A stretch of DNA of 12,215 bases from JAWLCQ01 sp041687095. GTDB lineage: Bacteria; Planctomycetota; Phycisphaerae; SM23-33. This document shows, piece after piece, positions 7,051 to 12,215 of this stretch. The notes below the pieces were generated by a model that worked only from the letters and a program-made list of their open reading frames with translations, was not told where the DNA came from and made no database searches. Positions within the stretch are counted from its first letter, which is position 1; each line of letters starts with the position of its first letter. The stretch lies in contig JAWLCQ010000153.1 in the NCBI GenBank assembly GCA_041687095.1, positions 1 to 12,215 on the forward strand. The letters are read 5' to 3'. Made by a program: the position numbers and the translations under genes.

Positions 7051-8079
7051 ATGTCTCCTCGCATCCGACACGTGCTGGCGGCGCTGCTGGCGGTGGCGTG
7101 CTCCGCCGCCCCCGCCTCCCCCCCCACCCCCCCCACCCCCGCCACCCTACCCGCCACCCGCCCCGCCGAGGTCGAACTCACCGTCCTGCACGTCAACGAC
7201 GTCCACGGGCAGACCCAGGGCACCGCCCAGCGCGGGGGCTACCCGCGGCTGGCGACGCTCGTCGACGCCCTCCGCCAACGCGCCGCCGCCGAGGGCGGGC
7301 ACGCCCTGCTGCTGCACGCGGGCGACGAGTTCTCCCGCGGGGACGACCTCACCCGCGCTACCCTCGGCGCCGCCAACGTCGACGTCCTCAACGCCCTTCG
7401 CTTCGACGCCTGGACCCCCGGGAACGGGGAGTTCTACGACGGGCTGCCCAACCTCCAGACCCGCCTCCGCCAGGCCGCCTTCCCCACCCTCGCCGCCAAC
7501 GTCACCTCGCGGGTGGACGGGAACGGACTGGCGGAACCCTACGTCATCCTCACGGCCGGGCCCCTCCGCGTGGGCGTGCTGGGCCTGTGCTTCGTGCGGA
7601 AGGAGCACCCGTCGGCGCTGCTGCTGAAGATCGAGCCCCCCCTCGCCGCCGCCAAGCGCCTCGTCCCCGAACTCCGCAAGCAGTGCGACCTCGTCATCGC
7701 CCTCACCCACATCGGGTTCGACGCCGACCGCCAGCTCGCCCGCGAGGTCCCCGGGATCGATCTCATCGTCGGGGGCCACAGCCACACCCGGCTCCCGGAT
7801 GGCCACCGCGAAACCGCCCCCGACGGCCGAACCGTCTGGATCGCCCAGGCCCACGAGCACCTGCAGGACCTCGGCTGCGTCCGCCTGCGGTGCGTGCGGA
7901 CGGACGAGGGCTACCGCGTCGCGGAGGTCGAGCCCCGCCTGCTCCCCCTCGACGCCTCCGTCCGCCAGGACCCGAAGATCAAGGCCCTCCTCGCCCGCTG
8001 GGCCCAACGGATCCAGCGAACCCAACAGACCCAACCGCAAACCCAGCCGCAAACCCAGCCCGCCGCCCCCGCGCATTAG
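7051..8079 (+). CDS. Metallophosphatase / 5'-nucleotidase-like lipoprotein, altered GNHE motif
   Basis: 342 residues. ATG at 7051 opens a signal sequence (RIRHVLAALLAVAC, possible lipobox AVAC, Cys17), then a Pro/Thr-rich linker to about residue 40. The calcineurin-like domain covers about 42-300: NDVHGQ (D50, H52), HAGDEFSRG (D92), GNGEF (125-128), ALTHIG (H220) and GGHSHT (H243, H245). In UshA-type enzymes the third motif is GNHE; here the His is Gly126, so metal-assisted catalysis may be weakened or altered. The C-terminal nucleotide-binding domain of UshA-like enzymes is absent. The protein ends in a TQPQTQP low-complexity tail encoded by a 12-bp DNA repeat. It acts outside the cytoplasm; the substrate is unknown. 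The reading frame is open far upstream but only through repeats and a gap. Confidence 0.85.
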   Translation: MSPRIRHVLAALLAVACSAAPASPPTPPTPATLPATRPAEVELTVLHVNDVHGQTQGTAQRGGYPRLATLVDALRQRAAAEGGHALLLHAGDEFSRGDDLTRATLGAANVDVLNALRFDAWTPGNGEFYDGLPNLQTRLRQAAFPTLAANVTSRVDGNGLAEPYVILTAGPLRVGVLGLCFVRKEHPSALLLKIEPPLAAAKRLVPELRKQCDLVIALTHIGFDADRQLAREVPGIDLIVGGHSHTRLPDGHRETAPDGRTVWIAQAHEHLQDLGCVRLRCVRTDEGYRVAEVEPRLLPLDASVRQDPKIKALLARWAQRIQRTQQTQPQTQPQTQPAAPAH

Positions 8080-8081
8080 CA

Positions 8082-8189
8082 CGCCCCGAGCGCGTGCGGC
8101 GTCTCAAGCGCATGCAGCGCCTCAAGCGCATGCGGTGCCGCAAGCGCGTGCGACGCCGCAAGCGCGTGCGACGCCCCGAGCGCGTGCGT
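8082..8189. repeat. Six-unit 18-bp minisatellite
   Basis: Six contiguous 18-base units with core CAAGCGCRTGCG: 8082, 8100, 8118, 8136, 8154 and 8172. The array begins 2 bases after the phosphatase stop codon and ends in the hairpin at 8187-8212. Read on the minus strand, the array follows AGGAGACCCCCAACGC exactly as the arrays at 311-364 and 8518 onward do. Eighteen bases is six codons, which keeps all frames open, so ORFs called through it are artefacts. Confidence 0.93.
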
Positions 8190-8212
8190 TGGGGGTCTCC
8201 TGACCCCCAACG
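8187..8212. repeat. 11-bp-stem hairpin with TCCT loop
   Basis: CGTTGGGGGTC pairs perfectly with GACCCCCAACG around TCCT. The same structure with one mismatch is at 378-401 in copy A. It could act as a 3' structure for the phosphatase transcript, but there is no T-run. From here to 8342 no gene is supported; the only other clear structure is the hairpin CGCGGCGG/CCGCCGCG at 8265-8283. Confidence 0.75.
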
Positions 8213-8342
8213 TCCCGGAAGGCCAACGAGCGCTTCCGCGACAGCGTTATGGCGGCGCTTCGATCGCGGCGGTCCCCGCCGCGAAGGGGGCGCTCCAACG
8301 GCGCTGCCGCGGAGGCGTCCCTCGCCCCTCCCGGACGCCGGG

Positions 8343-8401
8343 GGGCAGGAGACCCCCGGCGCAGGAGGTGGGGGTCAGGAGACCTCGTTGTTCTACACAT
8401 C
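8343..8401 (-). repeat. Composite dispersed element, half copy B1
   Basis: This stretch matches the complement of the loop and one arm of copy D (12078-12138): GGGCAGGAGACCCCCGGCGC, then GGAGGTGGGGG, then the arm beginning GACCTCGTTGTTCTACACAT (8381-8401). The second arm expected on the left is missing and replaced by unrelated sequence. The arm at 8381-8401 is instead perfectly complementary over 21 bases to 8485-8505 in B2, 83 bases away. Confidence 0.8.
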
Positions 8402-8438
8402 CCGGCGTCCCGGTCGGGACGCACGGAAGCGGGTTCCC

Positions 8439-8517
8439 CCCGGGACGCCTGGAGATCGGTCCCCTGACGCTCCGCGAGGCCCGAGATGTGTAGAACAACG
8501 AGGTCAGGAGACCCCCA
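8439..8517 (+). repeat. Composite dispersed element, copy B2
   Basis: Colinear with copy A: a GACGCCTGGAGATCGGTC block and CCGCGAGGCCCGAG, then GATGTGTAGAACAACGAGG (8485-8505 block) and AGGAGACCCCCAAC, leading into an 18-bp-type array. Just upstream, GGTTCCCCCCGGGACG also occurs as the complement near 10325-10341, next to the second assembly gap. B1 and B2 together form a large inverted structure. Confidence 0.8.
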
Positions 8518-8610
8518 ACGCACGCGCCTGCGCCCTCGCCAGCGCCCCACGCCAGCCCCACGCCAGTGCTACGCCAGCAGCCCTACGCCTGCGCTACGCC
8601 AGCGCCCTGC
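8518..8610 (+). repeat. Degenerate 18-bp-type tandem array of B2
   Basis: The first unit ACGCACGCGCCTGCGCCC starts where the array of copy A starts relative to its flank. Later units are degenerate, with recurring GCTACGCCAGC and GCGCTACG words at periods of about 9 to 18 bases. The array runs to within a base or two of the stop codon of the URO-D-like gene at 8612. Confidence 0.6.
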
Positions 8611-8611
8611 G

Positions 8612-9748
8612 CTACGTCGTCTCGCCCGCCAGGGCCTCGGGGGGCCAGAAGGTCTCCTTGAAGACGCGGACGTACGTGCGGAACTGCTCCAGCGAGCAGT
8701 CGGGCGGGATGCGGTGGTCGGGGATGGGCAGGTAGCCGCCCTCCTCCACCACGGGGCGGAGGGCATCGAGTTCCGCGCGGATCGCCCGCTCGCCCTTGGG
8801 GATCGTGAGCTTGTTCACCCCGCCCATCATGCGGCAGCGGCGGCCGAAGCGGCGGCGGAACTCCACCGGGCTCGAGCCCCACGTGCCCACCTCGATGGGG
8901 AAGATGATGTCGAACCCCGTGTCCAGCCACTGCGGCAGCAGGGCGTCGACGCGCCCGTCGCTGTCCAGCAGCAGCAGGGGCACGCCCTTGGAGCGGTAGA
9001 ACTCGATCATCCGCCGGTAGTACTTGTCGTAGTACGTGCGGTACAGCTCGGGGCTCAGCAGCGGGCCCGTGTTGAAGCAGCAGTCCTCGAAGAAGTACCC
9101 GAAGTCGAAGTGCACCTCATCGAGGATCGGGCCCGTCAGGGCCATGTGGAACTCGGCGTGGTAGTCGATGATCTCCTCGTAGAGGGCGGGGTCGTCGTAG
9201 GCGAGGTAGCTGATGGCCTCGACGCCCATCCACTCGCGCGTTCGCCCGAAGAGGCTGCCGGCGAGGAAGCAGGTGACGTGCTCGCGCTGGTTGAGGGCGC
9301 GGGCCTTGTCCTTCCAGTCGTCCGGGCGGCGGCGGGGGTCGTGGGGGTCGAGGAACCGCTTGAACCGCTCCCAGTCCGCCCGCGTGGGCTTGAGGTCGTG
9401 TTCGAGATCCTGCGGGATGGTGCTGCCGCGCTTACCGTGCTTGCTGACCCCGCCCAGCGGGGAGCGGACGATGCGGTGGTCGTCCGTCTCCTCCAGCACG
9501 CTCGCGGGCCCGTCCCCCAGCGGCCAGGGCTTGGCGAGCCCCTGGTTGTCCCACAGGCTGCCCTCCCACAGCGGGTCCATCTCCGCCAGTTGCGGCCCCG
9601 CGGATCCGCCCCCATACGACCCCGCGTCCGCGAGCCCCTCCCGCGCCCATCGCTCCTTCGTCTCCCGCCACGTCCCAAAAAAGTGCACCGGCAGCCGGTC
9701 CACCGGCTGGTAGGCGAACACGCTGGCGAATCGCTCGCGATGGTTCAT
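8612..9748 (-). CDS. Uroporphyrinogen decarboxylase (URO-D) superfamily protein, not HemE
   Basis: 378 residues. ATG at 9748 follows GAGGAG with a 6-base spacer. The C-terminal half shows the URO-D barrel pattern: LSPELYRTYYDKYYRRMIEF (about 231-250), a strand VPLLLLDSDG (256-265), GFDIIFPIEVG (278-288), RRCRMMGGVNK (303-313) and EEGGYLPIPDHRIPPDCSLE (335-354). The N-terminus MNHRERFASVFAYQPVDRLP is typical of the corrinoid methyltransferase-like branch and lacks the arginine-rich substrate motif of true HemE. Planctomycetes carry many such paralogues. Relatives move methyl groups between methylated donors, corrinoid proteins and thiols, but no partner gene is present, so the substrate is unknown. 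Cytoplasmic; no signal peptide. Confidence 0.87.
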   Translation of the reverse strand: MNHRERFASVFAYQPVDRLPVHFFGTWRETKERWAREGLADAGSYGGGSAGPQLAEMDPLWEGSLWDNQGLAKPWPLGDGPASVLEETDDHRIVRSPLGGVSKHGKRGSTIPQDLEHDLKPTRADWERFKRFLDPHDPRRRPDDWKDKARALNQREHVTCFLAGSLFGRTREWMGVEAISYLAYDDPALYEEIIDYHAEFHMALTGPILDEVHFDFGYFFEDCCFNTGPLLSPELYRTYYDKYYRRMIEFYRSKGVPLLLLDSDGRVDALLPQWLDTGFDIIFPIEVGTWGSSPVEFRRRFGRRCRMMGGVNKLTIPKGERAIRAELDALRPVVEEGGYLPIPDHRIPPDCSLEQFRTYVRVFKETFWPPEALAGETT

Positions 9749-9777
9749 TGGCCGCTCCTCGTTCCTGTTCCTGATGG

Positions 9778-9806
9778 ACAGTACCCGTGGCGGTGATGGG
9801 AGGCAA
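9778..9806 (-). promoter_or_regulatory. Candidate promoter of the URO-D-like gene
   Basis: On the minus strand TTGCCT (9806-9801) and TACTGT (9783-9778) are 17 bases apart. The expected start near 9771 would give a leader of about 23 bases that includes the GAGGAG site before the ATG at 9748. The -10 match is weak (three of six), so the call rests on spacing and position. Confidence 0.4.
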
Positions 9807-9844
9807 GCGAGCGATCTTCTGAGAGCCCCCCCGACAGGGACCAA

Positions 9845-9948
9845 CGCCCCCCGACTGCGTCGGGGGGGGCGCCCGGGAACACCAGCGGGGCCGCCTTCTG
9901 AAAGGGCGCGACAGCGGCATCCGCAGGGTCCCTGTTTCGCCCTTTCAG
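9845..9948. repeat. Palindrome pair upstream of the URO-D-like gene
   Basis: CGCCCCCCGAC and GTCGGGGGGGGCG form a stem at 9845-9871 with a 3-base loop and two extra G. CTGAAAGGGCG (9898-9908) and CGCCCTTTCAG (9938-9948) are perfect 11-bp arms enclosing two small palindromes (GCGG-CAT-CCGC and AGGGTCCCT). Both lie upstream of the candidate promoter of the URO-D-like gene, so they are probably not part of its leader. Confidence 0.7.
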
Positions 9949-9973
9949 GGCTCTTGCGCTCGGGGGTCCCGGT

Positions 9974-10002
9974 CCCGGGGCGGCGCTGCGCTCTGCCCCG
10001 GG
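9974..10002. repeat. Third copy of the CGCTGCG palindrome family
   Basis: CCCGGGGC and GCCCCGGG enclose GGCGCTGCGCTCT. The layout (8-bp stem, 13-base loop) and the loop core CGCTGCGCTC match the palindromes at 30-58 and 174-202. A small stem TCAGCCT-TTC-AGGCTGA follows at 10013-10029. No gene is supported between 9749 and 10096. Confidence 0.8.
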
Positions 10003-10096
10003 CTCACGAAGGTCAGCCTTTCAGGCTGAGCGGAGGCCCTGCATCCCCAACACGTACTCCGTAGCCCGAGTACGCACTCGATGGCCCCCGGAGGCG

Positions 10097-10168
10097 CTAC
10101 CGGCGGCGGAGGAGGGCGAATGCGCCGAGGGACAGCAGGCCCAGCGTCGCCGGTTCGGGGATGACCGA
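10097..10168 (-). pseudogene. PEP-CTERM sorting-signal remnant
   Basis: The last 23 codons encode S-V-IPEPATLGLL, a hydrophobic stretch and ALLRRR before a TAG stop: a complete PEP-CTERM signal (PEP motif, transmembrane helix, basic end), which targets secreted proteins to an exosortase. Directly upstream in the same frame the DNA is a dispersed repeat (10179-10213, 32 of 35 matches with 238-272) and then an assembly gap, not a secreted domain. The open frame continues to 10363 through the gap, but it has no signal peptide and consists of repeat-derived Gly/Pro/Ser. Most likely a gene tail cut off by a repeat or lost in the gap. The host probably has an exosortase system elsewhere. Confidence 0.7.
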
Positions 10169-10178
10169 GCAACGAGGA

Positions 10179-10341
10179 CCTCGCGGGGCGGCAGGGATCG
10201 GATTCCAGGCGTCGCCGCCCCCCGGAGGTCCGCCGGCCGAGGCGAACGCCCCGGGGGTACNNNNNNNNNNGGTGATCCCGCTCGACGGCACCGACGAGGG
10301 TCCTCCGGCGGAGGCGACGTCCCGGGGGGAACGGGGGCGGG
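10179..10341 (-). repeat. Repeat block around the second gap
   Basis: 10179-10213 is the complement of copy A block 1. On the minus strand two similar stretches of about 35 bases flank the gap: GTTCCCCCCGGGACGTCGCC (from 10341) continuing CTCCGCCGGAGGACC, and GTACCCCCGGGGCGTTCGCC (from 10260) continuing CTCGGCCGGCGGACC. They read as direct repeats. The first also matches sequence near 8424-8440. Confidence 0.7.
10261..10270. other. Assembly gap (10 N)
   Basis: Ten undetermined bases flanked on both sides by copies of one direct repeat, so the true sequence here may be a longer or collapsed repeat tract. Any reading frame through it is unreliable. Confidence 0.98.
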
Positions 10342-10669
10342 AGGAGAAGCGGCAGTGAACCACCGCATCTCTGAAAGCGCGACGGTCAATAGACTACCGA
10401 CGTTTGTTTTCGCCGTCGGGCGGCGGGTGGCCGTCGGGCGGCGGGTTCGGCCAGGCACCGCCTCGGCACACGGGGGGCGGCCCCTTGTGGCCGCGGGGCG
10501 ACCACGGGTGCTTCGGCGGTCCTCGTTGGGACAGGGGTCCCGTCACGCGGCCTGGCCGGTGGCGTGCGGGTCTCGCCCAGTCATCTCTTCGCCCTCATGC
10601 GGGGCATGAATCTGTTCGGAAGGCGTGTCGCATTCACTCCTCGCCTCGATGGGCATGCGGTGGTCGCGC
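10342..10669. other. Spacer with no supported gene, 3' side of the IS110 gene
   Basis: Contains a tandem duplication of an 18-bp unit starting GCCGTCGGGCGGCGGGT (10412-10428 and 10430-10446). It also contains an 11-base word GGTCCTCGTTG (10518-10528) that occurs inverted at 10170-10180 and shares CCTCGTTG with the arms of the composite element. One IS110 end should lie somewhere in this spacer, but its exact position cannot be read. Frames open here lack start signals and family likeness. Confidence 0.55.
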
Positions 10670-11719
10670 TTACGCCCTCCTTGCTCGACCCAACGAAGGA
10701 TCGCGGTACGGTTCGTTCTTCGTCAACATCCAGTACGTCGCCTCCGCCAGGTGGCGGGCGATGGCCCCCACGGCCTTGGCGTGGTTCTTGCGGCTTCGCA
10801 GCCGCTGGTACAACTGGCTGACGTGGCGCTGGGGCTGGCGGGAGGCATGCAGCGCCACGCAGTTGCCCGCCTCCAGGAACGCCCACTTCAGGTAGCGGTT
10901 CACGTCCGGGCGGAGCTGGCCATAGCGCGTCTTGCCCCCGCTGGAGTGCACCCGCGGCGTGGTGCCCGCGTACGACGCCAGCCGCTCGGCACTGGCGAAG
11001 CGGCCCACGTCCCCGATCTCCAGCACGATCACCGACGCCAGGATCAGCCCCACCCCCGGCAGCGTCATCTCCACCTCGATCGTCGGGGTCACCTCCACGA
11101 GCGTCTGCAGGCGCTGCTCCTGCTGGGCGACCTGTTCGTCCGACAGCTCCAACTGCTTCCAGAGCAGGTTGCAGCACCAGCGGGTCTGCTCCGGCAGCTG
11201 CGACAGCAGATCGGGCCACTGCTCGCGCGCGGCGGTCCCGAAGGCGTCGCTGACCCCTTCGACGACCAGACCATACTTGCCCAGGGTCGACAGCAGGCGG
11301 TTCTTGATCTGCGTGCGGTGGTGCGTGAGGACCATCCGCGTGCGGGTCACCTCCCGCAGGTCCCGCGTCTGGGCCGGGGCGATCCAGACCTTCGGGAGCG
11401 TCTGCGCCCGCTGCAGGCGGTTGATGCCGTGCACGTCCAATGAGTCGCTCTTGTTGATCATGCCCATCATCAGCTTGGCCTTGCGTGGATGCACCAGCAC
11501 CGGCACCAGCCCCGCCTGCTCGATCTCGTCCACGATCCAGTACCAACTGCCCATGGCCTCCACGGCGACCACCGTGCCCGGCTCGCAGTCGGCCAACGCC
11601 GCCCGGATCGCCCCGGGGGCATGCTCGATCCGCCGCTGCACCGCGTGGCCGTCGGCCACCCGCTCCCGTTCCATCAGCGTGTAGTGCTTGTGACTGTCGA
11701 AAGCGATATACTCGTTCAT
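10670..11719 (-). CDS. IS110-family transposase (DEDD recombinase)
   Basis: 349 residues. ATG at 11719 follows AAAGGAG with a 6-base spacer; an upstream in-frame extension of 20 codons is less likely. The N-terminal RuvC-like DEDD domain keeps D8 (IAFDSHKHY), E54 (VVAVEAMGSW) and D92/D95 (NKSDSLDVHG). A helical linker spans about 120-210. The C-terminal Transposase_20 domain has TLPGVGLILASVIVLEIGD (219-237), RLASYAGTTPR (246-256) and the Ser-containing HSSGGKTRYGQL (S259/S260) before NRYLKWAFLEAG. Length and motifs are complete, so it may be active. Known IS110 enzymes use a bridge RNA encoded in a noncoding end of the element to choose donor and target. Codon use is not obviously foreign, so the element may be long resident. 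Confidence 0.95.
   Translation of the reverse strand: MNEYIAFDSHKHYTLMERERVADGHAVQRRIEHAPGAIRAALADCEPGTVVAVEAMGSWYWIVDEIEQAGLVPVLVHPRKAKLMMGMINKSDSLDVHGINRLQRAQTLPKVWIAPAQTRDLREVTRTRMVLTHHRTQIKNRLLSTLGKYGLVVEGVSDAFGTAAREQWPDLLSQLPEQTRWCCNLLWKQLELSDEQVAQQEQRLQTLVEVTPTIEVEMTLPGVGLILASVIVLEIGDVGRFASAERLASYAGTTPRVHSSGGKTRYGQLRPDVNRYLKWAFLEAGNCVALHASRQPQRHVSQLYQRLRSRKNHAKAVGAIARHLAEATYWMLTKNEPYRDPSLGRARRA
10670..11719 (-). mobile_element. IS110-family insertion sequence, ends undefined
   Basis: Only the transposase-bearing core is certain. IS110 elements often lack terminal inverted repeats and duplications, so the ends cannot be read from one copy. The true element should extend into 11720-11854 on the 5' side (135 bp up to hairpin C) and into part of 10342-10669 on the 3' side. 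Confidence 0.7.
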
Positions 11720-11854
11720 GCGCGGCTCCTTTACCTCGTAGAAGGTGATCCCCGCCGTCAGCTTACCGCCGATGGCCAAGGAGTCGCGCTTTCATATCTT
11801 CACTCCACAAGGGCCGCCGCGAGCCCGGGGACCCTCCCGCCGGGGTGTACCCGC

Positions 11855-11938
11855 CGAGACGTGTAGGACAACGAGATCTCCTGACCCCTTCACCTCCTGC
11901 GCCGTGGGTCCCCTGCCCTCGTTGTTCTACACATCTCG
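11855..11938. repeat. Composite dispersed element, hairpin copy C
   Basis: Arms 11855-11875 (CGAGACGTGTAGGACAACGA...) and 11918-11938 (CTCGTTGTTCTACACATCTC...) are 21 bases long with two transition mismatches. The 42-base loop is related to that of copy D and shares CACCTCCTGCGCCG. It lies 135 bp upstream of the transposase start. Confidence 0.88.
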
Positions 11939-11964
11939 CCTTGCTGGGAACGGTGGAACTGCTA

Positions 11965-12004
11965 GGTCTTTGCACATCAAGGCTTATGGTCTTGCACGTC
12001 AACC
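11965..12004. repeat. Short imperfect direct repeat between hairpins C and D
   Basis: GGTCTTTGCACATCAAGG (11965-11982) and GGTCTTGCACGTCAACC (11988-12004) are near copies spaced 23 bases apart. The 117 bases between hairpins C and D (11939-12055) are richer in A+T than their surroundings and hold no supported gene. Confidence 0.6.
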
Positions 12005-12055
12005 GCTCGTCCCGAAAAGCTCCATCTCACAACTCATCACTTACCAGAGCGTTAT

Positions 12056-12138
12056 GGACTTGTGTAGAACAACGAGGTCCCCTGCCCCCCCACCTCCTGC
12101 GCCGGGGGTCTCCTGCCCTCGTTGTTCTACACAAGTCC
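12056..12138. repeat. Composite dispersed element, hairpin copy D
   Basis: Perfect 22-bp arms at 12056-12077 (GGACTTGTGTAGAACAACGA...) and 12117-12138 enclose a 39-base loop, which itself contains a partly complementary C-run and GGGGG. It is the most intact copy in the window. Half copy B1 matches its loop and right arm. Confidence 0.92.
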
Positions 12139-12215
12139 CTGGCCATGGGCCGCCTCCGGACCGAAGACCGTCCAGCACAGTGCCAGGTCGTGCACACGCT
12201 CAAGCCCCAGCCACA
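12127..12215 (-). CDS. Possible 3' end of a gene running off the window
   Basis: On the minus strand the frame from the window edge reads WLGLERVHDLALCWTVFGPE and then AAHGQGLV before TAG at 12129-12127. The stop and last codons lie inside the right arm of hairpin D. Third codon positions are mostly G or C, as in the real genes. The protein is not recognised and 28 codons are too few to be sure. A plus-strand frame from 12145 (MGRLRTEDRPAQCQ...) is open over the same bases and is an alternative. Confidence 0.3.
   Translation of the reverse strand, partial: WLGLERVHDLALCWTVFGPEAAHGQGLV

Noticed and set aside
8082..8189. CRISPR array
   Set aside because: The 18-bp units are contiguous with no unique spacers and no cas genes are present. 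The 7-bp arrays fail for the same reason.
8080..8490. Stop-codon readthrough extending the phosphatase into the 18-bp array
   Set aside because: The frame stays open after TAG, but units of 18 bases and high G+C keep any frame open. There is no conserved domain.
8612..9748. HemE, the haem-pathway uroporphyrinogen decarboxylase
   Set aside because: The arginine-rich N-terminal substrate motif of HemE is missing and the N-terminus matches the methyltransferase-like branch.
9774..10064. 96-codon plus-strand frame
   Set aside because: It is made of the palindromic repeats at 9845-10002 and has no ribosome site or recognisable domain.
10518..10528. Left end of the IS110 element at a split composite repeat
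   Set aside because: Only eight bases (CCTCGTTG) match the arm, and the matching arm on the other side of the IS is intact, so it does not show an insertion junction.
10404..10895. 163-codon plus-strand frame
   Set aside because: Its second half is antisense to the transposase and its first half is a Gly/Pro-rich repeat translation.

Overview
The window is very G+C-rich bacterial DNA. Its gene content fits a planctomycete, probably Phycisphaerae-like: a PEP-CTERM sorting tail of the IPEPATLGLL...LLRRR type, a corrinoid/uroporphyrinogen-decarboxylase-like protein, secreted HtrA-type proteases, DUF4349 lipoproteins, and intergenic spaces packed with palindromes and short tandem repeats. This is inferred from family content; there is no rRNA or marker gene. 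Two runs of ten N (6678-6687 and 10261-10270) mark scaffold joins, so distances across them are unknown. 

Layout. 1-452: no gene, only GC-rich palindromes and copy A of a composite dispersed element. 453-3866 (minus): a secreted four-PDZ trypsin-like protease followed by a secreted trypsin-fold protein that has lost the catalytic His and Ser; a 7-bp-periodic inverted repeat lies between them. 4148-5412 (plus, divergent from the protease): two lipoprotein genes in tandem, a DUF4349 protein and a small unknown one, both with strong Shine-Dalgarno sites. 5416-5528: a second heptad-periodic inverted repeat between convergent genes. 5539-6495 (minus): an AEC-family permease. 6496-7050: repeats, a scaffold gap, a third heptad array (11 units) and a 127-bp module with 12-bp inverted ends. 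7051-8079 (plus): a metallophosphatase/5'-nucleotidase-like lipoprotein with an altered GNHE motif and a candidate leaderless promoter. 8080-8611: composite element copies B1/B2 with 18-bp minisatellites. 8612-9748 (minus): a URO-D-superfamily protein. 9749-10669: palindromes, a PEP-CTERM remnant joined to a dispersed repeat, and a gap. 10670-11719 (minus): an intact IS110-family transposase. 11855-12138: two long-armed hairpin copies (C, D) of the same composite element. The right edge may hold the 3' end of another minus-strand gene. 

How it works together. The left half reads as a cell-envelope neighbourhood (protease, pseudoprotease, lipoproteins). The permease, phosphatase and URO-D protein look like independent single-gene units. 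The most unusual content is the intergenic DNA: a dispersed element with about 21-bp arms, sometimes carrying a variable 18-bp tandem array next to a fixed flank, present in four places, two of them beside an IS110 element. IS110 relatives use a bridge RNA and some target repeated palindromes, so a link is worth testing but is not shown here.
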